A stretch of DNA of 64,000 nt from NCBI GenBank assembly GCA_026129405.1, contig JAHCID010000001.1:1333237-1397236 (forward strand). The letters run 5' to 3'. The position numbers were made by a program, and so were the translations under genes. Origin of the DNA: a bacterium. GTDB lineage: Bacteria > Desulfobacterota > Binatia > DP-6. This document shows positions 1 through 8,755 of this stretch, piece by piece. The stretch's first letter is position 1, and every line of letters starts with the position of its first letter. The notes beneath the pieces were generated by a model. The model saw only the letters and a list, made by a program, of their open reading frames with translations. It was not told the origin of the DNA and made no database searches.

Positions 1-33
1 GCGCGGGCCGCGGCGCACGGCGTCCCGCAGGGC

Positions 34-2628
34 TCACGCCGCGGGGCGTGCGTCGGCGTCGACGACGCGGCTCGCCGGCATCGCGATGGTGAAGCGCGTC
101 TCCGCGCCGGGCGCGGAGACCACCGTCAGCGTGCCCCCGAAGGTCTCTTCGACGAGCTGGCGCGCGATCCAGAGCCCGAGGCCGGTGCCGCGGCCGGGCT
201 CCTTCGTCGTATAGAGCTCGTCGAAGATGCGCGGCAGGACGTCGGGCGGGATGCCGCCGGCCCGATCGGTGACCGTGCACCGCACGGCGTCCGCCGTCCG
301 CTCGAGCGCGATCGCCACCACGCCGTCGCGGACGCCATGGTCCTCGTACGCGTCGATGGCGTTGCCGACGAGGTTCACCAGCACCTGGCCGAGACGCGCG
401 GGGTCGCCGCGCAGCGCGAGGTCGCCGCCCGCGGTGTGCGTCAGGCGGCATTCGGCGGCGCGCAGGCGGTGCGACAGCAGGGCTTCCGTTTCGGCGATCA
501 CGTCGGTGACGCGGAAGACGCTGCGCCCGTCCGACGGCGTCTCGCGGCTGTGGAGCTTCACCTTGGCGATGAAGCTCGACGCCTTGCGTGCCCAGCCGGC
601 CGCGGCCGTGGCCGCCTCGAGGAGCTCGCCGGCGATCGCGCGGTGGTCGTCGCGCGTCACCCCGGGGTCGTCGATCGAATCGAGGTACTCCTGGGCGAGG
701 TCCGTGGTGACGCGCAGGGAGTTGTGCACGGCGCCGAGCGGCGTGTTCACCTCGTGGGCGATCCCGGCCGCGAGGCGGCCGAGCGTCGCGAGCCGGTCGG
801 CGCGCAGGAGGCTCGTCTGGTTCTTCTCGAGCTGCGTGTAGGCGCTTCGCAGCTCGTCGAGCGACTCGTTGAGCTCGGCGTTGGCGCTCTCGAGCGCGCG
901 CGTGCGGTCGCGGACCTGCCCTTCGAGCCGGGCGTTCAGCGCCTCGAGCTCGGCGAAGGCCTGTGCGCTGGTGAGCGCGAGCGCGAGCTGGGTCGCCGCC
1001 GCGCGCAGGAACGCGTCGTCGTAGGTGCCGTACGGATGCCCCGACGCCTTGCCGCCCAGCGCGAGGAAGGCGATCGGCGGGCCCCAGCTGCGGATGGGGA
1101 TCAGCAGCTCGGTGCCCTGCCCGCGCCAGACGGCGGGCAGGGTGCGGACGCCGTCGTCCCATTCGTATCGCGTGAGGATGCGGCCCTCGGCCGCGCGGGC
1201 CGCGAGCGCCGGCGGCAGCAGCAGGTGCTCGGGGCCGTGGAGGCCCGTGATGCGCCGGAAGCCGCCGTCGCCGTCGTCCCAGTACGTCGCCCACTGCGTC
1301 GGGCAGACGGTCGTTGCGAGGGCCTGCTCGGCCTGCGCGAGGACGTCGTGCCGCGTGTGCGCCGATGCGAGCCCGCGGCCGAGCGCGGCGAGCGCGCTCT
1401 CCGAGTCGTAGCCGCCGCGGAAGAAGACCCGATCCACCGCCGCCTGTACGCGCCGCTGGAGCGGCCAGAGCAGGAGGATCATGGCGAGGTTCACCACCGC
1501 CGACAGCGGCGTCGCCGCGGCGAGCGTGCCGTTGCCCGGCAGCAGCGTCGCCATCACCGCGAGCAGGCCGAGGTAGCCGCCGGCGGCGAGCGCGATGACG
1601 ATCACGTACGTGGTCGCGCGGCGCAGCAGGACGTCGATCTCGAACAGGTCCTGCTTGACGATCGCGTAGCCGACGCTGATCGGGAAGAGGAGCGCGGGCA
1701 GCACGCCGAGGTTCACCGCGACGCGGCCGCCGAGCAGCGCCGACGCCCCCATGGTCACCGCCGGCGCCAGCATGCCCGCCGCGGTGCCGAGCGCGACGAC
1801 GCTGATGCGCCGGCGCACCAGCGGCGACGGGCTGCGCAGATAGTCGTGGACGACGGCGACGATCACGAGCAGCGCGGCCAGCCCGTGCGCCGCCGTGACG
1901 AGCAGGTGCATGAGCGAGTACGCGCGCGGCGTGTCGAGCGCGGCCTCGTAGACGAGCGCCACGACGCCGAAGCCGGCGTAGAGCGCGACCAGGATCGGCC
2001 GCCGCCGGGTTCCGAAGCGATCGGTCGGGAAGACGGTCGCGAGGTGCAGGAACGCCGCGGCGAGCCAGGTCTCGGCGAGGACGTGCAGGCGCACGAACCA
2101 CCATGGCCCGTAGAGATCGACGGCGGTGAGCGCGAACAGGCCGGCCGCGGCGCCGGAGCTGAGGAGCCCGACGCTCGCCGGGGTGCGCGGCGCGACGAAC
2201 GCCACCCACGCGCCCGTCCCGAAGAAGACGAGCCCGAGGCAGACGAAGGCACCGAAGAGAAAGACGTAGTCGCGTCCGGCGAAGCGCCGCGAGCCGACCC
2301 GGAGCACCTGCTCCGTGCCGTCCGGGCTCCGCAGGCGATAGACGAACGCGGTGCCGGTCGGCGACGCGGCCACGTGCTCGTAGAGCGCGTCGGCCGAGGC
2401 CACGGGCCGGCCGTCGATCGCCACGACCTCGTGCTGGAAGAAACGCGAGGGCGGCCCGTCCGTCCACTCGGGCAGCGCGATCGACGGCACGACACGGTTG
2501 CCGAGGACGAGGAAGCCGGGGAACGTGCGCCCCACCCACTGCGTCGAGTTCCAGCCGACGACGGCGAGCAGCGCGAGCATCATCGTGCTCGTCGCGACCA
2601 CGGCGCCGCGGACCAGCCGGACGCTCAC
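34..2628 (-). CDS. Membrane-integral sensor histidine kinase with PDZ-like and GAF regions
   Basis: Predicted inner-membrane sensor kinase of 864 aa. An N-terminal membrane segment (about 8-25) is followed by a PDZ-like stretch (about 60-115, containing VVAIDGRPV), then a block of about eight hydrophobic segments (120-390), a GAF-like region (about 410-555), a coiled coil (560-610) and the kinase core. The H-box AAGIAHEVNTPLG puts the phospho-accepting His at 625. N-box VLVNLVGNAIDA, DRAGGIPP and the GTGLGLWIARQ G2 box are all present, so ATP binding should be intact. The GTG start at 2628 overlaps the lnt stop as GTGA, which fixes the start and implies translational coupling. No cognate response regulator follows inside the window. 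Signal and partner are unknown. Confidence 0.9.
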   Translation of the reverse strand: MSVRLVRGAVVATSTMMLALLAVVGWNSTQWVGRTFPGFLVLGNRVVPSIALPEWTDGPPSRFFQHEVVAIDGRPVASADALYEHVAASPTGTAFVYRLRSPDGTEQVLRVGSRRFAGRDYVFLFGAFVCLGLVFFGTGAWVAFVAPRTPASVGLLSSGAAAGLFALTAVDLYGPWWFVRLHVLAETWLAAAFLHLATVFPTDRFGTRRRPILVALYAGFGVVALVYEAALDTPRAYSLMHLLVTAAHGLAALLVIVAVVHDYLRSPSPLVRRRISVVALGTAAGMLAPAVTMGASALLGGRVAVNLGVLPALLFPISVGYAIVKQDLFEIDVLLRRATTYVIVIALAAGGYLGLLAVMATLLPGNGTLAAATPLSAVVNLAMILLLWPLQRRVQAAVDRVFFRGGYDSESALAALGRGLASAHTRHDVLAQAEQALATTVCPTQWATYWDDGDGGFRRITGLHGPEHLLLPPALAARAAEGRILTRYEWDDGVRTLPAVWRGQGTELLIPIRSWGPPIAFLALGGKASGHPYGTYDDAFLRAAATQLALALTSAQAFAELEALNARLEGQVRDRTRALESANAELNESLDELRSAYTQLEKNQTSLLRADRLATLGRLAAGIAHEVNTPLGAVHNSLRVTTDLAQEYLDSIDDPGVTRDDHRAIAGELLEAATAAAGWARKASSFIAKVKLHSRETPSDGRSVFRVTDVIAETEALLSHRLRAAECRLTHTAGGDLALRGDPARLGQVLVNLVGNAIDAYEDHGVRDGVVAIALERTADAVRCTVTDRAGGIPPDVLPRIFDELYTTKEPGRGTGLGLWIARQLVEETFGGTLTVVSAPGAETRFTIAMPASRVVDADARPAA

Positions 2629-4169
2629 GTCGGCCTCCGCCGCCGCGCGAGGTGCAGCGCGAGCAGGCCCGCGCCGGCGAGCGCGATCCAGGCGTCGCCG
2701 AAGCGCACGTAGGGCGTCGTGCCCGTGCGGTCGCGCAGGCGCACCAGCAGCGTGCCCGCCTCGTGCGGCGGCAGGAGGGCGGCGATGCGGCCGTCCGCCT
2801 CGACGGCGGCGGTGATGCCGGTGCCGGCGGCGCGGACGAGCGGGCGTCCGGTCTCCACGGCACGCAGGAGCGTCGCCGCGAAGTGCTGCCACAGGGCCGC
2901 GCCGTCGCCGGCGTCGAGCCACGCGTCGTTGGCGACGACGACGAGCATGCCGACGTCCTGCGCCGCCAGCCGTCGCACGAGCGGCGGGAAGATCGCCTCG
3001 ATGCACACGACGACCCCGAGCCGCGCGTCGCCCGCCGCGACGGGCACGGCGTCGCTGCCCGGCGCGTAGGCGGGCTCCTCGCCCGAGGCGGCGGCCCACG
3101 GCATCCATTCCGCCAGCGGCACGAGGTGCTGCTTGTCGTGCACCGCGGCGACGGCGCCGTCCGGCGTCATGTGATGGACGGCGTTGCGCGCCTCGGCGGT
3201 GCCGGCGAGCCGCGGGCCGCCGAAGAGGAGCCCGCCCTGCGTGCGGCGCGCGACGCCGCGGAGCGCGGGGACGAGCCCGGGCTCGGCGTCGAGGTAGAAA
3301 TCGACCGCGTTCTCGGGCCAGACGACGAGGTCGGGCCGCGCGGAGGCGGTGGCGTCGCCCGACAGGCGGACGTAGGCGCCGAGCGTGCGGGCGAAGTACG
3401 TCGGGTTCCAGCGTAGCCCGTTGTCGACGTTGCCCTGGACGAGGACGAGCGTCCGCTCCCGTCCCGCGGCGGCGGGCGGCGGGCGGAGCCCCCAGGCGAG
3501 CGTCGCGGCGAGGAGCACGCCCGGGGCGAGCAGTGCGAGCGCGCGCCGGCGCGGCGCCGCCGTCGCCTCGGCCACGGCGACGCTGGCGGCGACCATCACG
3601 AACGACACCGCGTAGGCGCCGCCGAGGTCCGCGATCCGCAGCACCTCGGGGTGGCGGAACTGCGTGTGCGCGAGCAGCGCCCAGGGCAGCCCGCTCAGCG
3701 CGGTCGCGCGCACCCATTCGATCGCCACCCACAGCCAGGCCGCGACGAGACCGCGCGCCGCGAGCGGGGTGCGCGCCTCGACGCGCGCCCAGGCGCCGGC
3801 GAAGACGGCGAAGCCGAGGCCGCCGCACCACAGCCAGAGCCCGAGGCCCACGGCGCCGGCGCGCAGCGGCTCGGCGTCGAAGTAGCGCTGCGCCGCGCCC
3901 ACGACCCAGCCCGTGATGCCCCACGCGGCGAGCATGCCGAAGACGAAGCCCGCGCCGGCGGCGGCGCGCGGTCGCAGGCCGCGCAGCGACCACACGAGGA
4001 GTCCGGGGGCGAGCCAGCCGAGCCCGGCCCACGCGTGCGGCGGCGAGGCCAGGACGTAGAGGCCGGCTGCGCACGGGACGCCGATCACGGCGGCCCACGG
4101 CACCGCGCGCGCACCGGCCACCGGCCGCGCCGCCAGGCCGGGGTGGGTGCGCGCCTCGGGCGTGCTCAC
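2625..4169 (-). CDS. lnt: Apolipoprotein N-acyltransferase
   Basis: Transfers the third acyl chain from phospholipid to the N-terminal Cys of lipoproteins at the periplasmic face of the inner membrane. The 514-aa length is normal for the family. The N-terminal half holds about seven hydrophobic helices. The C-terminal half is a nitrilase-fold domain with the full Glu-Lys-Cys triad: E286 in VVWPENAVD, K346 in DKQHLVPLAEWMPW and C389 in VVCIEAIFP. The start is GTG at 4169, 12 nt after the upstream kinase gene. The stop overlaps the next kinase start, so this is the middle gene of a three-gene minus-strand operon. Its presence implies a Gram-negative envelope with triacylated lipoproteins, and the window itself carries lipobox proteins. 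Confidence 0.95.
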   Translation of the reverse strand: MSTPEARTHPGLAARPVAGARAVPWAAVIGVPCAAGLYVLASPPHAWAGLGWLAPGLLVWSLRGLRPRAAAGAGFVFGMLAAWGITGWVVGAAQRYFDAEPLRAGAVGLGLWLWCGGLGFAVFAGAWARVEARTPLAARGLVAAWLWVAIEWVRATALSGLPWALLAHTQFRHPEVLRIADLGGAYAVSFVMVAASVAVAEATAAPRRRALALLAPGVLLAATLAWGLRPPPAAAGRERTLVLVQGNVDNGLRWNPTYFARTLGAYVRLSGDATASARPDLVVWPENAVDFYLDAEPGLVPALRGVARRTQGGLLFGGPRLAGTAEARNAVHHMTPDGAVAAVHDKQHLVPLAEWMPWAAASGEEPAYAPGSDAVPVAAGDARLGVVVCIEAIFPPLVRRLAAQDVGMLVVVANDAWLDAGDGAALWQHFAATLLRAVETGRPLVRAAGTGITAAVEADGRIAALLPPHEAGTLLVRLRDRTGTTPYVRFGDAWIALAGAGLLALHLARRRRPT

Positions 4170-4181
4170 GTCGCGCCTCGT

Positions 4182-5333
4182 TCAGCCGGCGGCGGCGCGG
4201 TCGAGGCGGTCGACCGAGCCGCGCTCGACGTCGGCGGCCGGCAGTGTCAGCGTGAACGTCGAGCCTGCACCCGGCGTGCTGTGCACGACGAGGTCGCCGC
4301 CGAGGAGCCGCGTGAGCTTGCGCGCGAGCGCGAGGCCGAGCCCGACGCCGCCGTGCGTGCGCGTGGAGGAGCCGTCGATCTGACGGAACGGCTCGAAGAT
4401 CGTCTCCTGGTGCGCCGGTGCGATGCCCGGGCCGGTGTCCTCGACGGCGAAGCGGACGACGTCGCCCGCGTCCGTCACGCGCAGCGTGACGCTGCCGCGG
4501 TCGGTGTACTTGGCGGCGTTGCCGATGAGGTTACGCAGCACCGTGCGCAGCTTGGTCCCGTCGGCGAGGAGGCGGGCGGGCGTCCCGTGCCAGACGGCGC
4601 GGAACGTGATCGGCTTGTCTTCGAGCAGGACGCTGGCGAGCGTCTCCAGCTCGCGGACGAGCTCGCCGACGTCGAGCCAGTCCGGCGCCGCCGCCGCGAC
4701 GCTGGCCTCGAGCTTGGCGTGCGCGAGGAAGTCGTTCACGAGGTCGTTGAGGTTCGTGACCGCCTGCTGGATCGAGGCGAGCGGCGCCTGCGCGTCGGTG
4801 GGGAGCGGGCCGAAGTCGCCGTTGGCGAGCAGCGACGCGTAGCCGGACACGATGTTGAGCGGCGTGCGGAACTCGTGCGAGCAGTTGGCGACGAGCTCGC
4901 TCTGCAGCCGCTCGCGCTCGCGCAGCGTCGCCACCAGGCGATGCGCCTTCAGCGCCACCGCGACCCACGTGAGCAGCTTCTCGGGGTCGTCGGCTTTGTC
5001 GTGGTAGCCCTGGATGTCGAGCTCGGCCAGCATCGCCCGCGGCGGTCGATCGCCGGCGTAGCCGGTCTGGAGCACGATCTGGAGGTACGGATCGAAGCGG
5101 CGGACCAGGCGCACCAGCTCGGCGCCGGTCATGCGCGGCATCAGATAATCGAGGATCATCAGGTCGACGTCGTGCTCGCGCAGCACCGCGAGCGCCGCGT
5201 CGCCGCCGTCGGCGAGGAGCACGCGATGGCCCTCCCGCTCGAGGAGACTCTGGACGGAGAGCAGCGTGTCCTCCTGGTCGTCGACGACGAGGATGGTGTG
5301 GCCGCTGCTGGATCGGGTCGAGCGTCGCGCCAT
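4182..5333 (-). CDS. Receiver-histidine kinase hybrid (N-terminal REC, no output domain)
   Basis: Cytoplasmic signalling protein of 383 aa. An N-terminal receiver (about 12-130) contains ILVVDDQED and LMILDYLMPRMTG, with phospho-acceptor Asp 62. It is followed directly by HisKA (LVANCSHEFRTPLN, His 153) and HATPase_c (RNLIGNAAKYT, EDTGPGI, GVGLGLALARK). There are no membrane segments and no DNA-binding domain, so phosphate probably enters through the receiver and modulates the kinase. The usual receiver Lys region reads GYHDKADDPEKLL. Reading upstream in frame would add 37 Cys/Arg-rich residues of poor quality; the ATG at 5333, just before the receiver, is preferred. First gene of an operon with lnt and a second kinase. 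Confidence 0.88.
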   Translation of the reverse strand: MARRSTRSSSGHTILVVDDQEDTLLSVQSLLEREGHRVLLADGGDAALAVLREHDVDLMILDYLMPRMTGAELVRLVRRFDPYLQIVLQTGYAGDRPPRAMLAELDIQGYHDKADDPEKLLTWVAVALKAHRLVATLRERERLQSELVANCSHEFRTPLNIVSGYASLLANGDFGPLPTDAQAPLASIQQAVTNLNDLVNDFLAHAKLEASVAAAAPDWLDVGELVRELETLASVLLEDKPITFRAVWHGTPARLLADGTKLRTVLRNLIGNAAKYTDRGSVTLRVTDAGDVVRFAVEDTGPGIAPAHQETIFEPFRQIDGSSTRTHGGVGLGLALARKLTRLLGGDLVVHSTPGAGSTFTLTLPAADVERGSVDRLDRAAAG

Positions 5334-5541
5334 GACTCGCGCGGCGGGGCAGACGCCGCGCCACGCGAAACAGCAAATGCCGCGCCACGAAACCGCCGCC
5401 GATTCGCTGCGGTATCCTCCCCTGCGCGCCGCGTGGCACGTCATTCAGCGGGCGGAGCGCCGCAGAATCGTCGCTCGTGGGGAGGAGCGGGACGACGCAC
5501 GCCGCACGGCGCGTGCGCCTGCGCCTGCCGGCCGGGTTCGC

Positions 5542-5569
5542 TTGACCGCGCTCGGTCGGTCGCTCTAAG
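5542..5569 (+). promoter_or_regulatory. Candidate promoter and operator of the TetR gene at 5582
   Basis: TTGACC (5542-5547) and TCTAAG (5564-5569) are separated by 16 nt, just upstream of the GTG start at 5582. The spacer contains CTCGGTCGGTCG (5551-5562). The identical 12-mer occurs in the promoter of the MaoC operon at 19757-19768. Placement between -35 and -10 fits a repressor site, and autoregulation by the adjacent TetR protein would be typical. No binding data exist here. Confidence 0.4.
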
Positions 5570-5581
5570 CACTCGGCCGGC

Positions 5582-6217
5582 GTGAGCAAGACCGCCCTCG
5601 ACAAGGCGCGCGAGGCGCCCCGCTCCACGAAGGCGCGCATCCTGGCCGCCGCCGAGGAGGTGTTTGCGGCGCGCGGCTTCGCCGGTGCGTCGACGCGCGA
5701 GATCGCGGCCCGCGCCGGCGTCAACATCTCGAGTCTCCACTACCACTGGGCGTCGAAGGAGACGCTCTACCTCGCCGTCTTCCGCAACGTCTTCGACCAC
5801 ATCACCGAGCTGCTCGGGCGCGCGGTGCAGGGCGTGCACGACGCCCAGCTCGATCGCCACGGCGCCGTCGAGCGGGTCATGTCCGACCTGTTCGACTACT
5901 TCGCCGACCATCCCAACGTCACCCGGCTCCTCGTCCGCCGCATCGTCGAGGACCAGGAGGCCGACGGCGGGCTCGAGCGTGACGTCCTCCAGCCGGCCTG
6001 GGCGATGTTCGACGCCTGGCTCGCCCGCTTCGGCAAGGCGAGCCAGCCCGGTGAGTCGCGGCTCTTCATGCTCTCGCTGCAGTCCGTCGTCCTCGTCTAC
6101 CTCCTCGACAGCCAGGCGTACCGCAGCCTGCTCGGCGGCAGCGTGCGCGAAGCGCCGTTGCGCGAGCAGGTGCGTGCCCACGTGCTGCACCTCGTGCACA
6201 CGCTGCTCGGCGCCTGA
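5582..6217 (+). CDS. TetR/AcrR family transcriptional regulator
   Basis: Cytoplasmic one-component repressor of 211 aa. The N-terminal helix-turn-helix region reads ILAAAEEVFAARGFAGASTR, then EIAARAGVNISSLHYHWASKE, the standard TetR HTH and linker. The C-terminal half is an all-alpha ligand domain with no identifiable ligand. The start is GTG at 5582. It sits 20 nt ahead of a 2-hydroxyacid dehydrogenase gene on the same strand, so it probably controls itself and the sugar/hydroxyacid genes downstream. A 12-bp motif in its promoter recurs before the MaoC operon at 19796, a possible second target. Confidence 0.9.
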   Translation: MSKTALDKAREAPRSTKARILAAAEEVFAARGFAGASTREIAARAGVNISSLHYHWASKETLYLAVFRNVFDHITELLGRAVQGVHDAQLDRHGAVERVMSDLFDYFADHPNVTRLLVRRIVEDQEADGGLERDVLQPAWAMFDAWLARFGKASQPGESRLFMLSLQSVVLVYLLDSQAYRSLLGGSVREAPLREQVRAHVLHLVHTLLGA

Positions 6218-6237
6218 ACGACCCATCAAGGAGCCGC

Positions 6238-7239
6238 ATGCGCGCCCTCATCACCGCATCCTTCGATCCCGCCGCCAGGGCACGCCTCGAGCGCCACATG
6301 TCCGTGGTGCACGAGGACTGGAAGGCGCGGCACCACATCTGGTTCGACGGCGGCGAGTTCGCCAAGCACATCGCCGCCGTCGGCGCCGACGTCCTCATCG
6401 TCGAGGCCGACCTCGTCCACGCCGACGTGCTCGACACGGTTCCGCTCCGGATGATCGGCGTCTGCCGCGGGGAGCCGATCAACGTCGACGTCGAGCTCGC
6501 GACCAAGAAGGGCATCCCCGTCTTCCACACGCCCGGACGCAACGCCGACGCGGTCGCCGACCTGACGATCGGCTTCATGCTGGCGCTGCTGCGCCATCTG
6601 CCGGCCATCGAGGCGACGTACCGCGGCGGCGATGGGCGCGTGGAGCAGGCGGCCGACTACCTCCAGCTCTACACCCGCTTCACGGGCCGCGAGCTGGGCG
6701 GTCTCACCGTCGGCCTCCTCGGGCTCGGCGCCGTCGGCGCCGAGGTCGCCGCGCGCCTGGTGCCGTTCAAATCGCGGCTCCTGGCGCACGATCCGTTCGT
6801 GACCGCGCCGCCGCCCGGCGTCACGCTCTGCGACCTCGACACGCTGCTCGCCGAGAGCGACGTCCTGAGCCTGCACGCGCCCGTCACCGCGGAGACGCAG
6901 GGCCTGCTCGACGCCGAGCGGCTCGGCCGCATGAAGCGTGGCGCGCTCCTCGTCAACACGGCGCGGGCCGCGCTCACCGACGAGAACGCGTTGTTCGACG
7001 CCCTGCACGGCGGCCACCTCGGCGGCGCCGCACTCGACGTGCTGGCCGACGAGCCGCTCCAGCCGGGCAACCGGTTCCTCACCCTGCCGAACGTCATCTG
7101 CACGCCGCACATCGGCGGCGCGACGCTCGACGTCACCCGTCACCAGAGCGAGATCGTCGTCGACGCCATGGAGAAGTGGCTCGCCGGCGGGCGTCCGCGC
7201 TGGATCGCGAACCCCGCGCTGCTCGCCGGCCGGGAGTGA
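6238..7239 (+). CDS. D-isomer-specific 2-hydroxyacid dehydrogenase family protein
   Basis: NAD(P)-dependent oxidoreductase of 333 aa, family of D-lactate, glycerate and phosphoglycerate dehydrogenases. The Rossmann motif is GLLGLGAVGAEVAARL (about 159-174). Catalytic residues match the family: Arg243 in VNTARAALTDEN, Glu272 in LADEP and His291 in TPHIGG. It interconverts a 2-keto acid and a D-2-hydroxy acid, with substrate not deducible. The ATG at 6238 has AAGGAG upstream. The gene ends 3 nt before an FGGY kinase, and a HAD phosphatase follows, a set that suggests sugar-acid or polyol metabolism under the upstream TetR. Confidence 0.9.
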   Translation: MRALITASFDPAARARLERHMSVVHEDWKARHHIWFDGGEFAKHIAAVGADVLIVEADLVHADVLDTVPLRMIGVCRGEPINVDVELATKKGIPVFHTPGRNADAVADLTIGFMLALLRHLPAIEATYRGGDGRVEQAADYLQLYTRFTGRELGGLTVGLLGLGAVGAEVAARLVPFKSRLLAHDPFVTAPPPGVTLCDLDTLLAESDVLSLHAPVTAETQGLLDAERLGRMKRGALLVNTARAALTDENALFDALHGGHLGGAALDVLADEPLQPGNRFLTLPNVICTPHIGGATLDVTRHQSEIVVDAMEKWLAGGRPRWIANPALLAGRE

Positions 7240-7242
7240 CGG

Positions 7243-8754
7243 GTGGACTGCATCGTCACGCTCGACGCGGGGACCGGCTCGGGCCGGTGCCTCGTGTTCG
7301 ACGCCGGCGGCCAGCCGCTGGCGAGCGCGCAGGAGCCGTTCCACTACCGGACGTTCTCCGATCCGGCGCTGCCGCTGGTGCGCGGCTTCGACCTCGATCC
7401 GGAGCAGTTCTGGGGCGCGCTGGCGCGCTGCGCCCGCGCCGCCCTGGCGCAGCTGCCGGCCGACGCGCGCGTGCGCGGCGTCGTCGCCACCAGCCAGCGC
7501 GAGGGCTGCGTCTTCCTCGACGCCGCCGGCGAGGTGCTCTACGCGGGCCCGAACCTCGACGCGCGCGCCGCCATGGAGGGGCTCGAGCTCCAGCAGCTGA
7601 TGTCGTCGGAGCGGCTGCACGCGATCACCGGGCACGCACCGCCCTACATCTTCCCGCTGGCGCGCTGGCACTGGTTCAAGAAGCACCACGACGCGGGTCG
7701 CGTCGCGTCGCTGCTCATGTTGAACGACTGGATCGCCTGGGAGCTGTGCGGCGCGCGTGTGTGCGAGCATTCGAACGCCGGCGAGTCGATGCTCTACGAC
7801 GTCACGCGGCGCGCCTGGTCGGACGAGATCCTCACCACGCTCGACGTCCCCGCGGCGATCCTGCCGCCGCTGTGCGAGGCCGGCACCCGCGTGGGCGGCG
7901 TCTCCGCGGCGGCCGCCGCGGCGACGGGAATCCCCGCGGGCACGCCGGTGTTCGCGGGCGGCGCCGACACGGAGAGCGCGCTCCTCGGCAGCGGTGCGCA
8001 CCGGCCGGGTCAGCTCGCCGCGGTGCTCGGTACGACGAGCCCCGTGCAGCTCGTCACCGAGGCGCCGGTCCTCGATCCGGCGGGCACGCTGTGGACGAGC
8101 TGCCACGTCGTCCAGGGCCGTTGGGTGCTGGAGAGCAACGCCGGCGACACCGGCAGCGCCTACCGCTGGCTGCTGGGCCTGCTGTTCGGCGGCCACGACG
8201 TCGCCGCGCACGCCGCCGCCGAGACGGCCATGGCGCCGTTCGACGGCGGCCCGCGCCCGATGTTCTGCCACCTCGGGCCGGCCGTGTTCGACCTGCGCAA
8301 CATGAACCCGTTCCAGCCCGCGGGCGTGCTCTTCCGCTTCCCGCTGCTGCACATCGACCGTCCCGACCGCGGCGAGCTGCTGCGCGCCTTCGTCGAGAAC
8401 GTCGCCTACGCCATCCGCGGCAACGTCGAGCAGATCCTCGCGCTGGCCGGCACGTCGCCCGACGCGGTCCTCGTCAGCGGCGGGCTCACGCAGAGCCCGA
8501 CCGTGCTGCGCGTCCTCGCCACCACGCTCGCCCGGCCGCTCGCGGTGGCGCGCGTGCCCGAGAGCGCCAGCCTCGGCTGCGCGATCCTCGGCGCCGTCGG
8601 CGCGGGCCTGCATCCGTCGATCCCCGATGCGGTCGCCGCGATGACCCGGAGCTTCACCGTCGAGCCCGACGCCGCGCTCGCGGCCGAGTTCGACGCCGGC
8701 TACCGGCGCTGGCGCGACCTCTACGCCACGCTGCAGACGTGGTCGCTCGCCTGA
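7243..8754 (+). CDS. FGGY-family carbohydrate kinase (LsrK/xylulokinase-like)
   Basis: ATP-dependent sugar or polyol kinase of 503 aa, a usual length for the family. The N-terminal phosphate-binding loop is LDAGTGSGRCLVFD. The C-terminal actin-like ATPase region has GGADTESALLGSG, AVLGTTSPVQ and VSGGLTQSPTVLRVLA. The overall arrangement resembles AI-2 kinase LsrK, but no lsr transport or receptor genes are nearby, so the substrate is left open. GTG start at 7243, 3 nt after the dehydrogenase stop; the next gene starts 1 nt after this one stops, indicating one transcript. Confidence 0.88.
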   Translation: MDCIVTLDAGTGSGRCLVFDAGGQPLASAQEPFHYRTFSDPALPLVRGFDLDPEQFWGALARCARAALAQLPADARVRGVVATSQREGCVFLDAAGEVLYAGPNLDARAAMEGLELQQLMSSERLHAITGHAPPYIFPLARWHWFKKHHDAGRVASLLMLNDWIAWELCGARVCEHSNAGESMLYDVTRRAWSDEILTTLDVPAAILPPLCEAGTRVGGVSAAAAAATGIPAGTPVFAGGADTESALLGSGAHRPGQLAAVLGTTSPVQLVTEAPVLDPAGTLWTSCHVVQGRWVLESNAGDTGSAYRWLLGLLFGGHDVAAHAAAETAMAPFDGGPRPMFCHLGPAVFDLRNMNPFQPAGVLFRFPLLHIDRPDRGELLRAFVENVAYAIRGNVEQILALAGTSPDAVLVSGGLTQSPTVLRVLATTLARPLAVARVPESASLGCAILGAVGAGLHPSIPDAVAAMTRSFTVEPDAALAAEFDAGYRRWRDLYATLQTWSLA

Positions 8755-8755
8755 C

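Noticed and set aside
5334-5444. In-frame 37-codon N-terminal extension of the receiver-kinase
   Set aside because: Cys/Arg-rich and unlike any receiver; the ATG at 5333 directly before the domain is better.
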